Origin: Drosophila pseudoobscura
Lineage: Eukaryota > Arthropoda > Insecta > Diptera > Drosophilidae
Length of the DNA: 64,000 nt
Reading direction: 5' to 3'
NCBI RefSeq assembly: GCF_009870125.1
Contig: NC_046681.1
Coordinates: forward strand, 4,849,001-4,913,000
Part shown: one piece after another, positions 23,732 to 34,860 of the stretch
Layout: the number at the start of each line of letters is the position of its first letter
Position numbering within the stretch: position 1 is the first letter of the stretch
The notes under the pieces: generated by a model
What the model saw: the letters and a program-made list of their open reading frames with translations, nothing else
What the model was told of the DNA's origin: nothing
Database searches by the model: none
Translations under genes and position numbers: made by a program

Positions 23732-25302
23732 CTTTAAAGCAACTATAGTGATCCCAGGGACTAATATAATATGGACAGTGGTATAAGAAGATATTAGTGC
23801 TACATATTTTGACAGTGGACTCAAATTCGCAAGTGATTTTAAAACTTACGATTACGATTACATCGATACTCTTGGAGGTTTTTGTGGCATATGAATAAAT
23901 GGGTAGTGGGTAAATAGTGGAAAATAATCAACATGAAATACTGAAATACATGAAATATAACGAGTATAAAGGATTAAACAAAATTTGAATAGTTCCAAGA
24001 GACTATGATCCAATGCAATACTTGAGATTTATGTGGCATGTGACGAGTTCAACCTAGTTTTGCACACGAGGCTTTGCATTCAAATCTGCTCTGCTCACAG
24101 AACATTTCAATTTGCTTTCGACACTCATCCAACTAATAACATAATTTCAACTGAAGGCAGCCCCGGCTGCAGGCGCAGACGGCCCCCGTTAGGGCAACTT
24201 TTAATTGACTTGCTACATGCGGGAATTTTGCTCCGTTGGTACCTGTGTGTAACCGTATGTAGACCCGAGGAGTGGTACAGCGCCCCACTCCAGACATTGG
24301 CAAAGGCTTCCGGAATCCAGCTATCCGAATGAATTCCTTCCTTATCTAACCCAGAAGGGGAAGTGGGGACCCAAGGGGAGTCGTAGTGGTGCCTTCACTG
24401 TGGTGCGGTGGCCACATGTGTGTAGTTGTGCGTGTTTTATGCTTTTGCGCCCTGCGCCAACTTAAATGCTAACTTATGTTTAGATTTTGCCCGAGCCCGA
24501 GAACCAGAAAAAAGGCTGCCGGTAGTAAAGGAGCAGGGAGAGAAGAGAAGGATGAAGAGAAAGAACTAAGCCGGTTGCCACATTGTTTGCCCGGTTGTAC
24601 GTTGTACGATGTCGAGGTTTTTGGCATCAGGACTCGTAAGAGGCAACTGCAGCAGTACGACCAAAACAGCAGCATCACAAGCACAAGCACAAGCACCGGC
24701 ACCAGCAGCAGCAGCAGTCAAATTGCAAAAGTTTCTTGCTTTAAGCATAAAATATTTATGTCTGCATTTAGTTTAGTTTTTGGCTTGGTTTTTAGTTACT
24801 TTCCCAGCTGAAGATCCCTTCTATGCTGCTGCTGCTGCTGTTTTCGGCTGCAAGTTTGTCTAGCTAGTTTTAATAAAACGGCATTTTCCTGGCCAAAGAA
24901 AAACCCAAAAGGGCGGAAGTCATGGCCAGAAATGCTTTATTTTTAATTAAATGGCTTGGAATAGTAGACGCTGGATACCAGCACCAGAATGGTAATTTTC
25001 AAATCGAAATTTCAATCAAAGTTAATCAAGGATAGACGTAAATCCGGGCAGCACTTTACTCTAGGCAAACGAAATTCATTGATTGATAAATAGTTTGGTA
25101 ATTGACCAGGATACCTAAGCGAAGGCAAGCAAGTGTTTGTTTTTATATTTGAAATTTATTTTAGAGTTGACTTTTTGAAGCTGAAAAGGCTTGCCTAAAT
25201 TTAAAGCTACGTTTTCTTGAATGCTTGGACAGTTTTTCAGGTGGCTATAAAATAAGTTAAGTGTTGTAAATTCCTTGCATCAAGGATTCATCTCTGACCC
25301 TA
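23732..25302. other. non-coding block with CAG/CTG repeats
   Basis: Simple repeats at 24671-24718 (ACAAGC then CAG) and 24824-24840 (CTG). The open frame ending near 24332 (about 99 codons) has no support. Confidence 0.5.
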
Positions 25303-25557
25303 TTAACTAAAAATCTTTTTGATTGTAGATGCAAACTGAGTGGCTTGTTTCCATGCCAACAACTTTGTTTTATATAATTCTAAGATATTATAAATATATA
25401 ATAAAGGGAAAAGGAGTTCATCGCCATTCAGTATGTTCGCTATCTTATCCAGTAGAAGATCATGACCGTCTTCATACTGCTCTAAAGGATCCAATGCCAA
25501 GCGGAAAACAAAAACAAAAGTTTCAGTGGTGTTCAAAAACAGTCGGACATCGGGCAT
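25303..25557 (-). CDS. 84-residue ORF candidate, unidentified
   Basis: ATG-initiated - strand frame beginning MPDVRLFLNTTETFVFVFRL. It has an acidic helical stretch, DPLEQYEDGHDLLLDKIANI, at about residues 25-44, which reads more like protein than the AT-rich surroundings. A stop lies just upstream of the ATG, so this would be the start of a product. The + strand is open over the same bases (25329-25598). No family is recognised. Confidence 0.22.
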   Translation of the reverse strand: MPDVRLFLNTTETFVFVFRLALDPLEQYEDGHDLLLDKIANILNGDELLFPLLYIYNILELYKTKLLAWKQATQFASTIKKIFS

Positions 25558-25598
25558 ATCATCGGCATGTCACTCCAAACGTAGCTAACTACGCGTAG

Positions 25599-26435
25599 GT
25601 CTAATTTATCCGACAGTTCGTTACAATATTTACATATATAAAACATGTTTTTAAGATTGTTCTCACAAGAAAATAATACATACATCATTAATCAAAGCAT
25701 GTCCTTGCCAGGCAGTCCTCAGCAGTGTGGAGATCAGGTAATATTTATATAGCAATATAGCCGTAAAAATATGTATGCAATATGTATTCATAATATCGCA
25801 GACATTTTTCTATTTATGCATGCAGAATAATAAATAGAAATAATTATTTCCCAGCGTTCACTTCGTCACTCCCCTCTCATCTTTCCACGTACAAGGAATT
25901 AATTGAAACAAATGCGGTTTGTTAATTAATAACTAATTGTGTAACTCCGCCTGTCAGAATCGTACGTACGCAGATGTCCGGCACGTGTCCGGCCGGCTAC
26001 GCTATGACCATCATCGGGTATTAGCCAATTCATTTTTACAAATGATACTTATATGCATTTATGCATGAGCGAATCGTGTCTGCGGCGGAGAGTGGTCCCG
26101 AATTAATCAATGTGCCACAAACTGATAAAGCAGACAACAACAAAAATGCTGATCAGACATGGGGCATCAAACTTCGTTGCTTTTTGCCTTTTACGGGTAA
26201 AAATAAACAAACACTTTTAAAAATGTAATGAATGGAAAGGAGCAACAATTGCGTCAATTGAGCGGCTTAAAATCCGTTGACTAATTATGCGGCAATGTTT
26301 GCTGACAATTGATAAACATGCAACATGGCAGTGAACCAGCTCGACTATGGCCAGATAAAATATGAATCACAATAATTATTTTAATAATAAACTGGAGTGC
26401 ACTGCCACCAACTGTACGTCATTCCTAGCTGGAGT
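25599..26435. other. non-coding block
   Basis: AT-rich, no repeat array, no supported gene. Confidence 0.5.
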
Positions 26436-26774
26436 TTAAAATCCCTTAGAAGCCCCCACTAAAATATTCTGGGAAAGAAGAGATTGTTCCATTGTAGCAT
26501 CACCTCCATAGAGAACTTGATATAATCCAAACAATATACCGTTCATTGTACCCCTTGGCACACATCTGTTCGAAAACTGTCTTAAGCCTTTGCTCCCCCA
26601 AGCGATTAATATACTTTGCGCCATGATGCACCTAGCCAGATCCTTGCGGTTGTGTATCTGATGGCTACTATTTCTCAGGCCGTCTGTCAAATCTATATTT
26701 TCCATTTCCCATTGTTCCCATGAAAGCTTGTACGTAAACAAATGATTTCTGTTTACACACTCATTTCTCAACAT
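26436..26774 (-). CDS. 112-residue ORF candidate, unidentified
   Basis: - strand frame from ATG 26774 to TAA. Composition is balanced with no low complexity: NIDLTDGLRNSSHQ near residues 26-39, GTMNGILFGLYQVLYGGDAT near 75-95, and a C-terminus ending GASKGF. A TTTAAATAG motif lies just upstream of the ATG. No domain is recognised. Chance is possible at this length, but the content is less biased than in neighbouring open frames. Confidence 0.28.
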   Translation of the reverse strand: MLRNECVNRNHLFTYKLSWEQWEMENIDLTDGLRNSSHQIHNRKDLARCIMAQSILIAWGSKGLRQFSNRCVPRGTMNGILFGLYQVLYGGDATMEQSLLSQNILVGASKGF

Positions 26775-29239
26775 GTTACCTATTTAAACTTTTGTGGACA
26801 GGAAAATTTAATTAAAACCCAAACACAGCTGCTCCTCGAACAGCTCCAACAAGAACAACAGCGATAAGGGGGTGGAGGGCACAGGCCAGACACTCAACAA
26901 TATTTTCAATTATAACTCAAGTTTATACCGGAAAACTTGTGAGCGAAATTGAAGGGGAAATGGCTGGGGGGCATCCTGCTAGATGGAAAAGCTTTAAGCG
27001 CTTTGGGTTAGCCAAGAGGACGAAAAAATAAATATAGAACAGAGCCAGAAACAATAAACTGTGAAATGAAAACAGTGCGAGAGATATTGAGATAAATAAA
27101 AAAGAACTCGAGACCGAACTTCGGATTTCAGTTAATTTGAAGAGTTCGTTTTTGGCTACTCGAGCAGGGGCCGTCAGGGCGTGCTCGGGACGAAGAGGGA
27201 TGGAGTTTCCATTGTGAAATAAATTCACTAAAACAAATCAAAACTTTTCACATAACTTTCGCATCAATCGGTGGGTGAAGGACGGCGACCGGCTAAGGGG
27301 AAACATGCATGCCAAGTAAATCAAAACAAAAAGCTTCGGAGAGCCACAACAAATTGTTGGATTGTGGACTTATAATAGTCCTTTCCACCCATCACCATTC
27401 CGTCCGCAAATCCGTATAGACGTAGCACAAATTTCAAGCTCAAGTTTAACCAACAGCATTTTGTCCTTGTGCATTGTCCTTCCAGCTTCTATTATGCGCG
27501 TAAAATTTTAGTACCCTAGGAGTGGCTACAAAGTAGGAGTGACTACAAAGTATTTTGGCCAGACATGAAGAACATACCCTCAGGCGTAGAGTTGTCTTTT
27601 TTCCAGGGTATCTGCAGTCTCGGACCTCAAAAGTAGCCTTCCCTCCTCCTCCGCCCCTTTTTTCATTATTTATCATGTGACTTGCCGCTTTATGCGTTTC
27701 ATTTTCAATAGAAAATTTGGAGAGTGTGTGTTAAAGGGCAGCTTGTGGGGAGTGCCAAGTGCGGAGATGAGATGTGGGGATGGGCCGACAACTTCTTTGT
27801 GTTGATGACGTGTCAACTTTTGTGGAACTGCAAACTTTGCGCAAAATGAAGCGACAAAGCGAAACCTTTGCTGCTCGAAAAAAGGGAACAAAAAAGCACT
27901 AAAAAGAGGAAAACTTAAAAAAATAAAGGGACAGGGAAGCTGCACGATAAAGTTTTTTCCTTTTTCTTTAAATTGAATTAACTTGAGAGCAGAGCCCCGA
28001 ACCACCACTCAGCTGTGTGACGGGACGGGGGCGGATGCCCTTTACACCGGCGGAAAACTTACGATGATTTATTTGCTTCACATGGCAAAGTTGAGTGTCA
28101 CTTTTTTTCCTGCCGCTTCTGGCAAAAGCGTTACGGAAAGAAAAAAAAATTGAAAAACATATACAAAGAGTTGGGGATGCAACGGAAAGAGACGGAGACG
28201 TTCAACCAGTTTGCTGACCGGTGAGTGAATAACTCTTTAAATTCATAATTTCAACTCGTTCTTTGAGTCGGCCGTTTAGCAATTGCTTCAATTTAAAGTT
28301 TGTTGTACTTGGTATAGCCATAGTAAAATTAAAAACTACGACCTTACGAGCTGGATAGTCGTACCCACTAAGTATTTAAATAAATTAAGTAGCCAAAGTA
28401 TTTAATTCGTAATTCTCCACAGCCTTTGAAGTAACATTCTTGTTTACTTTGCAAGTTCAAGAAATATCCCCAGAATTCAGTTCAATAGAGCTGGTGTCTG
28501 TTAATGCTAAAATTGTTACTCTTAGATACAAAAACTATAGTACTGAAAATATATTTTAAAGCAATATTCAAAAGGTGGTTAAGGTGAATTGTTCCAGGAG
28601 CAGGAAATCCACAACGAGAGAAATCTGGTGGAGTTTGATCTTGTGGAGGAGGACGGACCTCATCGTTGACCTGTCAACTACGACGTCGACGAATATGTTT
28701 AAATAGCTCTTGCAGACGGACACACAGCCATGGGTATATCGACCCCTCTTTCTGGAGTCTTAAATGCTTCCTTTTGGCTGCTACATATGTATTTATATGT
28801 AGTCTATCTCGGCATATACAAATTTAATTTAATCAGGCAGGCTACGTTTTTCATTTACTTTTGCGGATTACGATTTCAGCCAAAACGCTTCGTTTTCGTT
28901 TTAAGGTTCTCCCGTTTTCATATATTTTTGCTGTTGTTTCCCTGGCAAATTTTTTCCGAGCCAAATTTGAGGTTGGGTTAAAATAAAACTATTTATAAAG
29001 AAAGCAACAGTTAAATTATTATGATATAGGTGTCAAGTTTATGTAAATGCATCAATAGGTCATTTATTTTTTTTTCCTTTTGCAATTAAGGTTCGTTTCG
29101 TTGTATAAAAGCCGTTTACTTTTCATTTCGTCAACGAAATTGCTTTCGTTTTGAAAACGGGAGCCCCAATTTATGTGTATTCAAAAGTAAATCGGAAAAC
29201 TTTTGTGAATGTGAAAAACGGAGCCCAGCTGATTAATTT
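26775..29239. other. non-coding block
   Basis: No supported gene. At 28583-28669 a 28-codon stretch reads FQEQEIHNERNLVEFDLVEE, exon-like but without clear splice sites. A TATAAAAG at about 29104-29111 is followed by the inverted repeat ATTTCGT-CA-ACGAAAT (about 29127-29142). Confidence 0.45.
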
Positions 29240-29810
29240 AATATAACCTTTACTTTTTGAGTATCTGGTATACAAGATAAAATGTAAAATATCCTTTGTA
29301 GGTGTATACATTTTTGTACCTGAAACCAGAGAAGCTTACGTCGGTTCTTCGCCATTTGTAGTAATGTCATTGTAATCCTTCCGCCTTTAAACTCTGGGAT
29401 CACACTGCAGGCTTATTTGTGAATGCGCAATGCAATGCCCCAGTTAAGCTTCACTATTCATGTGCACAGCAATGTAGATAAGTAAGCTCCTTGACTGCTA
29501 GGCTTACGATGGGTCCGAGCAGTAATGCTACTGCTCGCCTATTCGTCAGTGTTATATATATATAATCAAATATATGTCCATGGTAAGCTAACTAGGCAAC
29601 TTTGTAGTTTTAAAGTAGCTTTATTAGCTTAAGTTCTGCGAATATGAATATAGAATCTAAGAAGTAAGCTAAGTAATCCTTTCCTTGTGGACGCCTACAT
29701 CCACAAACGAAGCAGCGAGGCTCTAGTTTTTATCACGGTCTCTCGGTTGACGAGTCTATCGGACTAGCCCAATTTGATTCGAATTGTTGGCTCAATGTAC
29801 TGTTAAAAGA
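29240..29810. other. unclassified repeat-like stretch
   Basis: It begins with TATAACCTTTACTTTTTGAG, a terminus-like motif similar to that of the dispersed repeat at 33.4 kb. It then carries six TAAGCT/AGCTTA-type hexamers within about 240 bases (29440-29670) and a perfect hairpin at 29516-29537. It may be a decayed transposon or solo LTR; no target-site duplication or terminal repeats were identified. Confidence 0.3.
29516..29537. repeat. perfect 9-bp inverted repeat, 4-nt loop
   Basis: CGAGCAGTA, loop ATGC, TACTGCTCG. The arms are perfectly complementary. Confidence 0.8.
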
Positions 29811-31410
29811 AGCACATTTCGCCGCAAGTGGAAGACAATTTAACTCCCAATCGATGCCTCAGCAGTGATAAACTTTCTCAAAGGAATGCATTTCAAAAAA
29901 AGATGAGACCGCCCAGAAATATTCACTGTCATTATTCATGAAGCCAAACGGAACCGGGACAAGTGCGTTTAGATAAGGCGTGTAAAACAAGCGGGAAAAA
30001 ATGTCCAACTGCAGATCGGACCTGGCCAGGCGGAGAGTGCTGCGTAGAGGAGTCCCAGCCAATCCGAGTGGAAGTCAAAGTCTATCCGGCAGTGGCTGGC
30101 TTATCCGAGAAAACTAATTTGTTAAAATGTTGCCTGGCTTATTTGTCGTCATCCTCGTCGTTGTCGTCGTCGTTGTCGTTCGAGGACAATTTTGAAGCTG
30201 ATGCCGAAAACGCAGGCAAAAGCAGAAATCTCGAGCATCCATCATAAGGTTGATGGGCGAAAGGCAAAGCGAGTCGATTCTAGCCATGGAGAGGGAGGGT
30301 GCCGGGAATGCGAACGAAGACGACTTTTGGCGTTCTCCAGCGCCCCATCTTCAATGACATTTTCTGATGGAAAATAAGTAAGAAGAAATAAATTCGTGCA
30401 GCAAGGCAGAGGCAGCCGTGGCAGGCTCTGCCATCGACTTGACTTCCTCGAGTCAAGTAAACTGCAAGTAAAATGCTTTGTGCACTTTTGCTTCCTCGTC
30501 CCTGCATCCTCTCCTCGACCCCCTCCCCTCCTTCCCCTCTCATGTTTATGCTTTGTATGCTCGTTAAGCTTTTTTATTTTCTCCTTTGTGCGTGTGTGTC
30601 AAAGCTTATTTGGCCCTCTGTACCGCTCTTTCTGTGTGTCTCTCCCTGTCTCCCTCTCTGTCTGCCCCGAACGCATTTCATTTTAATACCAAAGCAATCG
30701 GCCCGTTACATATTAAATTTTTAAGTGGCTTTGGCTCGCTCTTTCTCTTGCTGTCTGACTCTCTCAAAAGGACTGCCCGAAACAAGTAAGTATCGCTTTA
30801 AGCGATAAGGTTCCGACTATAGGATACCCGCTGCTAAGATTTATTTTGGGTGTTTTAATTGGAATTCATTTATGTAATCTCGCTGTAAAACGGTGGGTGG
30901 GGGGTGGGGGGGAACTTGACAATACAGACAGTGCTATGGCTGTCGAAAGTACTATTTAATTCAATCCTCGAACCTTCTCATTTTTCTTGGAATACAGCCT
31001 GTAAATAACCAATAAATCAATGACATTTTTGTATTTCCTACCTACCGAACGATTGTAATAAACGATAGTTAGAAAGGAATGATCTTGACGGTAAGTTTAA
31101 TTCGTTCTGCAGCTTCATAGCTGCGTTCATTAGATTTTCAGAGCTGTTCAATTGTTCTCAAAAATTACCCCAACCATACAAAAAAAACCCAATTCATTGA
31201 AACTCGGACTCAGACTCGGTTCCGTTCTAGAATTAGTGTGTATAGTGTGCACGGTGTTTTTTAGTTGGCTTTTTATTTATTCTCATTCACATTGTAATCG
31301 TATAACCTCTATAAAGCCTATTACAATGAACTACGCAAAACATATAATACCCTAGTCCGCTTCGGTTACAGGGTACAAACACCAACAATACCACCGACAA
31401 CAACAACACC
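29811..31410. other. non-coding block with simple repeats
   Basis: TCG/TCGTCGTTG repeats at 30144-30180 and a G-rich run at 30892-30912. The motif TACCCTagtccgcttcggttacAGGGTA near 31350-31375 has short inverted ends. No supported gene. Confidence 0.5.
30892..30912 (+). repeat. G-rich run, potential G-quadruplex
   Basis: The + strand has GGTGGG, T, six G, T, then seven G: runs of three or more G with single-T spacers. That satisfies common G4 criteria if the long G runs are split. Confidence 0.55.
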
Positions 31411-31494
31411 ATGGAAATTCTCATCGACATTGGGTGCGTTAATGGTTCGTGCTACATTGCACAGGGCGAGGTCATGGTGGTTAAAGCTCAATGA
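31411..31494 (+). CDS. 27-residue small ORF candidate
   Basis: ATG 31411 in a near-ideal start context (ACACCATGG), after a CAA-rich leader. It reads MEILIDIGCVNGSCYIAQGE and then seven more residues to TGA, with coding-like codons. It could be a micropeptide or the end of an exon. No family recognised. Confidence 0.18.
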   Translation: MEILIDIGCVNGSCYIAQGEVMVVKAQ

Positions 31495-32690
31495 GGTGTT
31501 GCCCATGATTTAGTTGGTTTGGCTTGGTTTAGTATCTCTGTTCCGGTCCCTGTAGTTGTAGCCCCTGGTGCAGGGGTGGCTGCTGTTGTTGTGGTTGCAT
31601 TTTGCGGTTGACAGTAGGTAAGTACATAAATAGTTATTTAGTCCTGTAGTGGTTGAGATTTAAATTTAAAATGGTTAAGTTTGTGGAAGGCAGTGGGGGA
31701 TCTTCTTCTAATAGATATTTGTACCGAATTCACTATTCGGTAATGGACTGAAAACCTTATTCGTAAGTCCTGGGATCTTGTCTAACGTTAAATTCATCCC
31801 CAAACAAATGACGACGGTAAAATAACTTGAATTACTTTACAAAATAAAACTTTATTGGTAGTCGGACATATTTAAAAACGAATTTTGTTCTACTATGTGT
31901 ACCCCTGTTACATTCACTAAACATGAAATGCATGAAACATGAAATCATACATAGGCTTCAATTAAGCAAAGCTTGTCCTGGAATAGAACAAAACAAAAAC
32001 ATAAACACAATGGGGGTTCCTCTCTAGCTTTCCAAAATATCGATACAGTGTTTAAAGTCGTATTAAATGGAACTACTAGAAAATACACCATTGTTTTTCA
32101 AGCCTAATTTCATATTCGCTGACGCACACCGCAGTTTCGAACAATATTAATTCATTCCACACGGGTCAGATCCAATCAAACCGAAACTAATCAAATATTA
32201 ATGTATACGAAACGTATACATTTTTCAAATATGTATAATAAAACTAGTTTTACTCACCGCGAGGCATCAACAAATCCGAAATGGCAACTTAAATTTTAAC
32301 TACTTTGACCTTCGAGTCCGGTTATAATAGATTATGAGCCACGAGAAAAAGTTTTGAGCTTGTCAGCGATTTCCCACTCTCTCTTTCCCGCTCTCTGGGT
32401 AGAGTATGTATGTGTGTGCATCTGTGCTTCTGAGTTTTGTGTGTTTTGAAAAACTCGCAACTGGAAAAACCAGAGAAAACTTTGCCAGGCTGCAGACATA
32501 CTCGTATCACTCACCCAGAGTGTATGTGTGCCAGGGTTTTGCTGTAATATATTATGGTCAGTGGAGAGTTACATCCTTGCCATCCTTGGCCCCTCCCCTG
32601 CATGCTCGAAAAGTTTGCAAACAATGCCACATTAACACATTTGTTGAACGTATAATCAATTTGTAATTTGTAGCCGCAACAAATTCGTGG
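31495..32690. other. non-coding block
   Basis: AT-rich with no supported gene. It includes TACTCGTA at 32499-32506. Confidence 0.5.
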
Positions 32691-32698
32691 TATATAAG
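32691..32698 (+). promoter_or_regulatory. TATA-box-like TATATAAG
   Basis: TATATAAG lies 23 bases before the ATG of the following ORF, flanked by GTGG and CCAC. If used, transcription would start at about 32720. Confidence 0.3.
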
Positions 32699-32720
32699 TC
32701 CACAACGAAAAGCGGGGAGC

Positions 32721-33140
32721 ATGGAACGGGGCCGGCCTCGAGTAAGTTTCAACCCCAAACCAGAAAAAAGGAAACTTTTATGTCAACACAAGAAACTCAT
32801 ACAGAACTATGGAACTGGGGTTAGGACATGGCCAGGGCACAACTTTCCACATATTGGTACTGGGGCGGGGAGAAACCAGCAAGCAGAATCAATGAAAATA
32901 AGTTTAAGCTTGAAGGAAGATTGTGCGGTTGCTAAAAGGGTGAAGACCTCATCTGGTTATGTCGATGGGGGAAAGAAAGTTGATCAAAGATTGAAAGACG
33001 AAATTAACAGGTCGTTCGAAAAACATTTTAAAGAAGAACTAACCACTAAAAAAGTGAAAAAAGAACATTGTGATAGGGGAAAACCAAACGGATTGAGCAC
33101 AAGCTATTTATTTCATATATTTGTAGTGTGGCTTTTGTAA
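32721..33140 (+). CDS. 139-residue Lys-rich ORF candidate
   Basis: The frame from ATG 32721 to TAA is 139 codons. If the TATA-like motif at 32691 is real, the first ATG would sit at the transcript start and the second in-frame ATG (32892, 82 residues) is the likelier initiator. The C-terminal half is a charged, probably helical stretch (VDQRLKDEINRSFEKHFKEE near residues 87-106) followed by a hydrophobic end. A 5' splice-like CGA|GTAAGT occurs inside at 32741. Family unknown; it could be a recently arisen orphan or chance. Confidence 0.3.
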   Translation: MERGRPRVSFNPKPEKRKLLCQHKKLIQNYGTGVRTWPGHNFPHIGTGAGRNQQAESMKISLSLKEDCAVAKRVKTSSGYVDGGKKVDQRLKDEINRSFEKHFKEELTTKKVKKEHCDRGKPNGLSTSYLFHIFVVWLL

Positions 33141-33319
33141 TAATTTGCAATAATTTTATTTAATAACGATATTGATCGTTGTGTCGCTTCTGATGCCTAA
33201 AAAAGTCCCAATGAAAATAGGAATTCCGCCGTGCTGTAATGATTGTATTCGTCTTTTATTCAACCGGCATATCGTGAGACAGTAAACTTTGATCGAGAAA
33301 ATACAATCCAATACCAACA
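33141..33319. other. non-coding spacer
   Basis: AT-rich, no gene seen. Confidence 0.5.
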
Positions 33320-33460
33320 CAAACAGACAGCCATAGCTATATCGACTCGCTAATCAAGAATATATATGTATAAGCAAAGGGCTTGGAAACGCTTTCTTTT
33401 AGCTGTCCCACAAAAATACACGCAACGAATAAACTATACTCTTTGAGTATCGGATATAAA
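33320..33460. mobile_element. relic of a dispersed Drosophila repeat, opposite orientation
   Basis: Ordered motifs ACAGACAGCCATAGCTATAT, CGACTCGC, ATCAAGAATATATATGTAT, GGAAACGC, AGCTGT, CGCAACGAATA and a CTATACTCTTTGAGTATCGG end. They match, in reverse order, the layout seen at 11571-11690 and a widely scattered fly repeat known to me by pattern. No coding capacity. The family name (INE-1/DINE-1 or SGM type) is uncertain. Confidence 0.55.
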
Positions 33461-34685
33461 CAAAAGAAATCAAATCAGTAGAGAAGTCTACTGGGAGCTG
33501 GGAATAGAATGGGCCCACAAACATTTCTATCGGACTAGATATAGGAAACCTCAAGCAAAGAGTACAATTCAGACCTTACAGCGTGTTATAATTTTCCAAT
33601 CACCAACTTTTTGCCCAAGCTACAAAAACGAGAAAGAAATTCTGCCAGAAAGTTTGATTCAATCTCATTCTGCTCTTTTGAAATATTTCACCCGATGACA
33701 GTTTTATATGGACAATATGGAAAAGATTGACATCCCGGGATGAGTTCCCAAACTGATTTTTAAAAACTTTCATAATTTATATTGCTTTGAATCCCCCAAG
33801 CCCCCGTACGAGCATGTGTATTTTCCCTCAACCTCGAGTGTATAAATTTTAACATTTTCACTTTCACACTTTTCCTTCCAGCGCGTGTGTTATGCAAATT
33901 GAGTGCAGCTGTTATCAGAAGAGAAGCCGCAAAAAATGAAAATAAATAAAGAAAATAAAAAAGGAGACGGGAGCAAACAGATAATGCTTGATAAATGTGT
34001 GTAGCCCCCATATAGAGCCCCCAAGCCCCCCTCAACACACAAGTCAATGGCCGCCAGATGACAACCGGGATAAAGAGTTTTTCTCTCTCTTTTTCTTTAA
34101 CAACATAAAGCGTCTAACAGCTTGGCGCCCCACACACACTCTCCCCCACCTCCCACACTGTATGTCCCTCTTTATATGCAAATTTGCAAAAGGGTTAACA
34201 TTTGACTGAAGGTCAGTTGGCATTTTGTTCGACTTTTCAACAATATAGATTGTATATCATTTTTTTTCCCACCTCCCTCCATCCCTATCTCTGTGTTGTT
34301 CATTTTTAACGACAAAATTGATTGACATTTTGCACCCTTGAGGCGGCTGTATTCAATATTCCGAGTGAACCGAAACGGAGATGAGTTTGTTCTGATAAAG
34401 CCTTTAAGCCATTTTTAGTTGATTGTGGTACGGAAAAAAATCAGAAGACATCGATGGTTTAGTGGATCGACCGTGGGATACCCATTGTTATGGCAAGTAA
34501 ATGCTTTAATAGCTATATATATAATTCTACAATCCTTCGATAGATAATAATCCAATTGTAAGATATCCATTTTGTTTGTAGTGGGGCGGACGAAGCTCAA
34601 TTCTTCAAGACGATATTGATTATCCAGTGAAACCTCCTAGTAGCCGTTGCAAGAAAAATGAGCCGTGGGTTCTCGTGGTATATAT
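33461..34685. other. non-coding block
   Basis: No supported gene. Pyrimidine-rich and CA-rich segments lie near 34080-34160. Confidence 0.5.
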
Positions 34686-34860
34686 GTATTTATTCGGGGG
34701 GTCGCGCGGTAGCTCGGCCGTTCGAATCGGGGGTGAAAACGTAACTAACTCCTAAGGCTTATGATCTATGCTCTATGCTGGCTTGAGCGCCGTGTGGATC
34801 GTGACCTGTGGATCGTGACCTGTGAATCGTAGACCTCCCGAGCGCCCCTCAGCCACCCTA
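34686..34860. repeat. GC-rich segment with 14-bp tandem repeats, possible mobile-element piece
   Basis: A sharply GC-richer segment in AT-rich DNA. It contains CGCGCGGTAGCTCGGCCGTT followed by a tRNA T-arm-like GTTCGAATC, and TGTGGATCGTGACC repeated exactly at 34793-34806 and 34807-34820 with a diverged third copy to 34835. No tRNA fold is possible around it. It looks like part of a retroelement or foreign insertion, but I cannot name it. Confidence 0.4.

Noticed and set aside
24033..24332. 99-codon frame with coding-like end at 24.3 kb
   Set aside because: A second frame over the same bases looks equally coding-like, which shows that composition rather than selection explains it.
34720..34740. 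T-arm-like GTTCGAATC suggesting a tRNA
   Set aside because: No paired T stem, no acceptor pairing, and no A or B box spacing. It is treated as part of a repeat-like segment.
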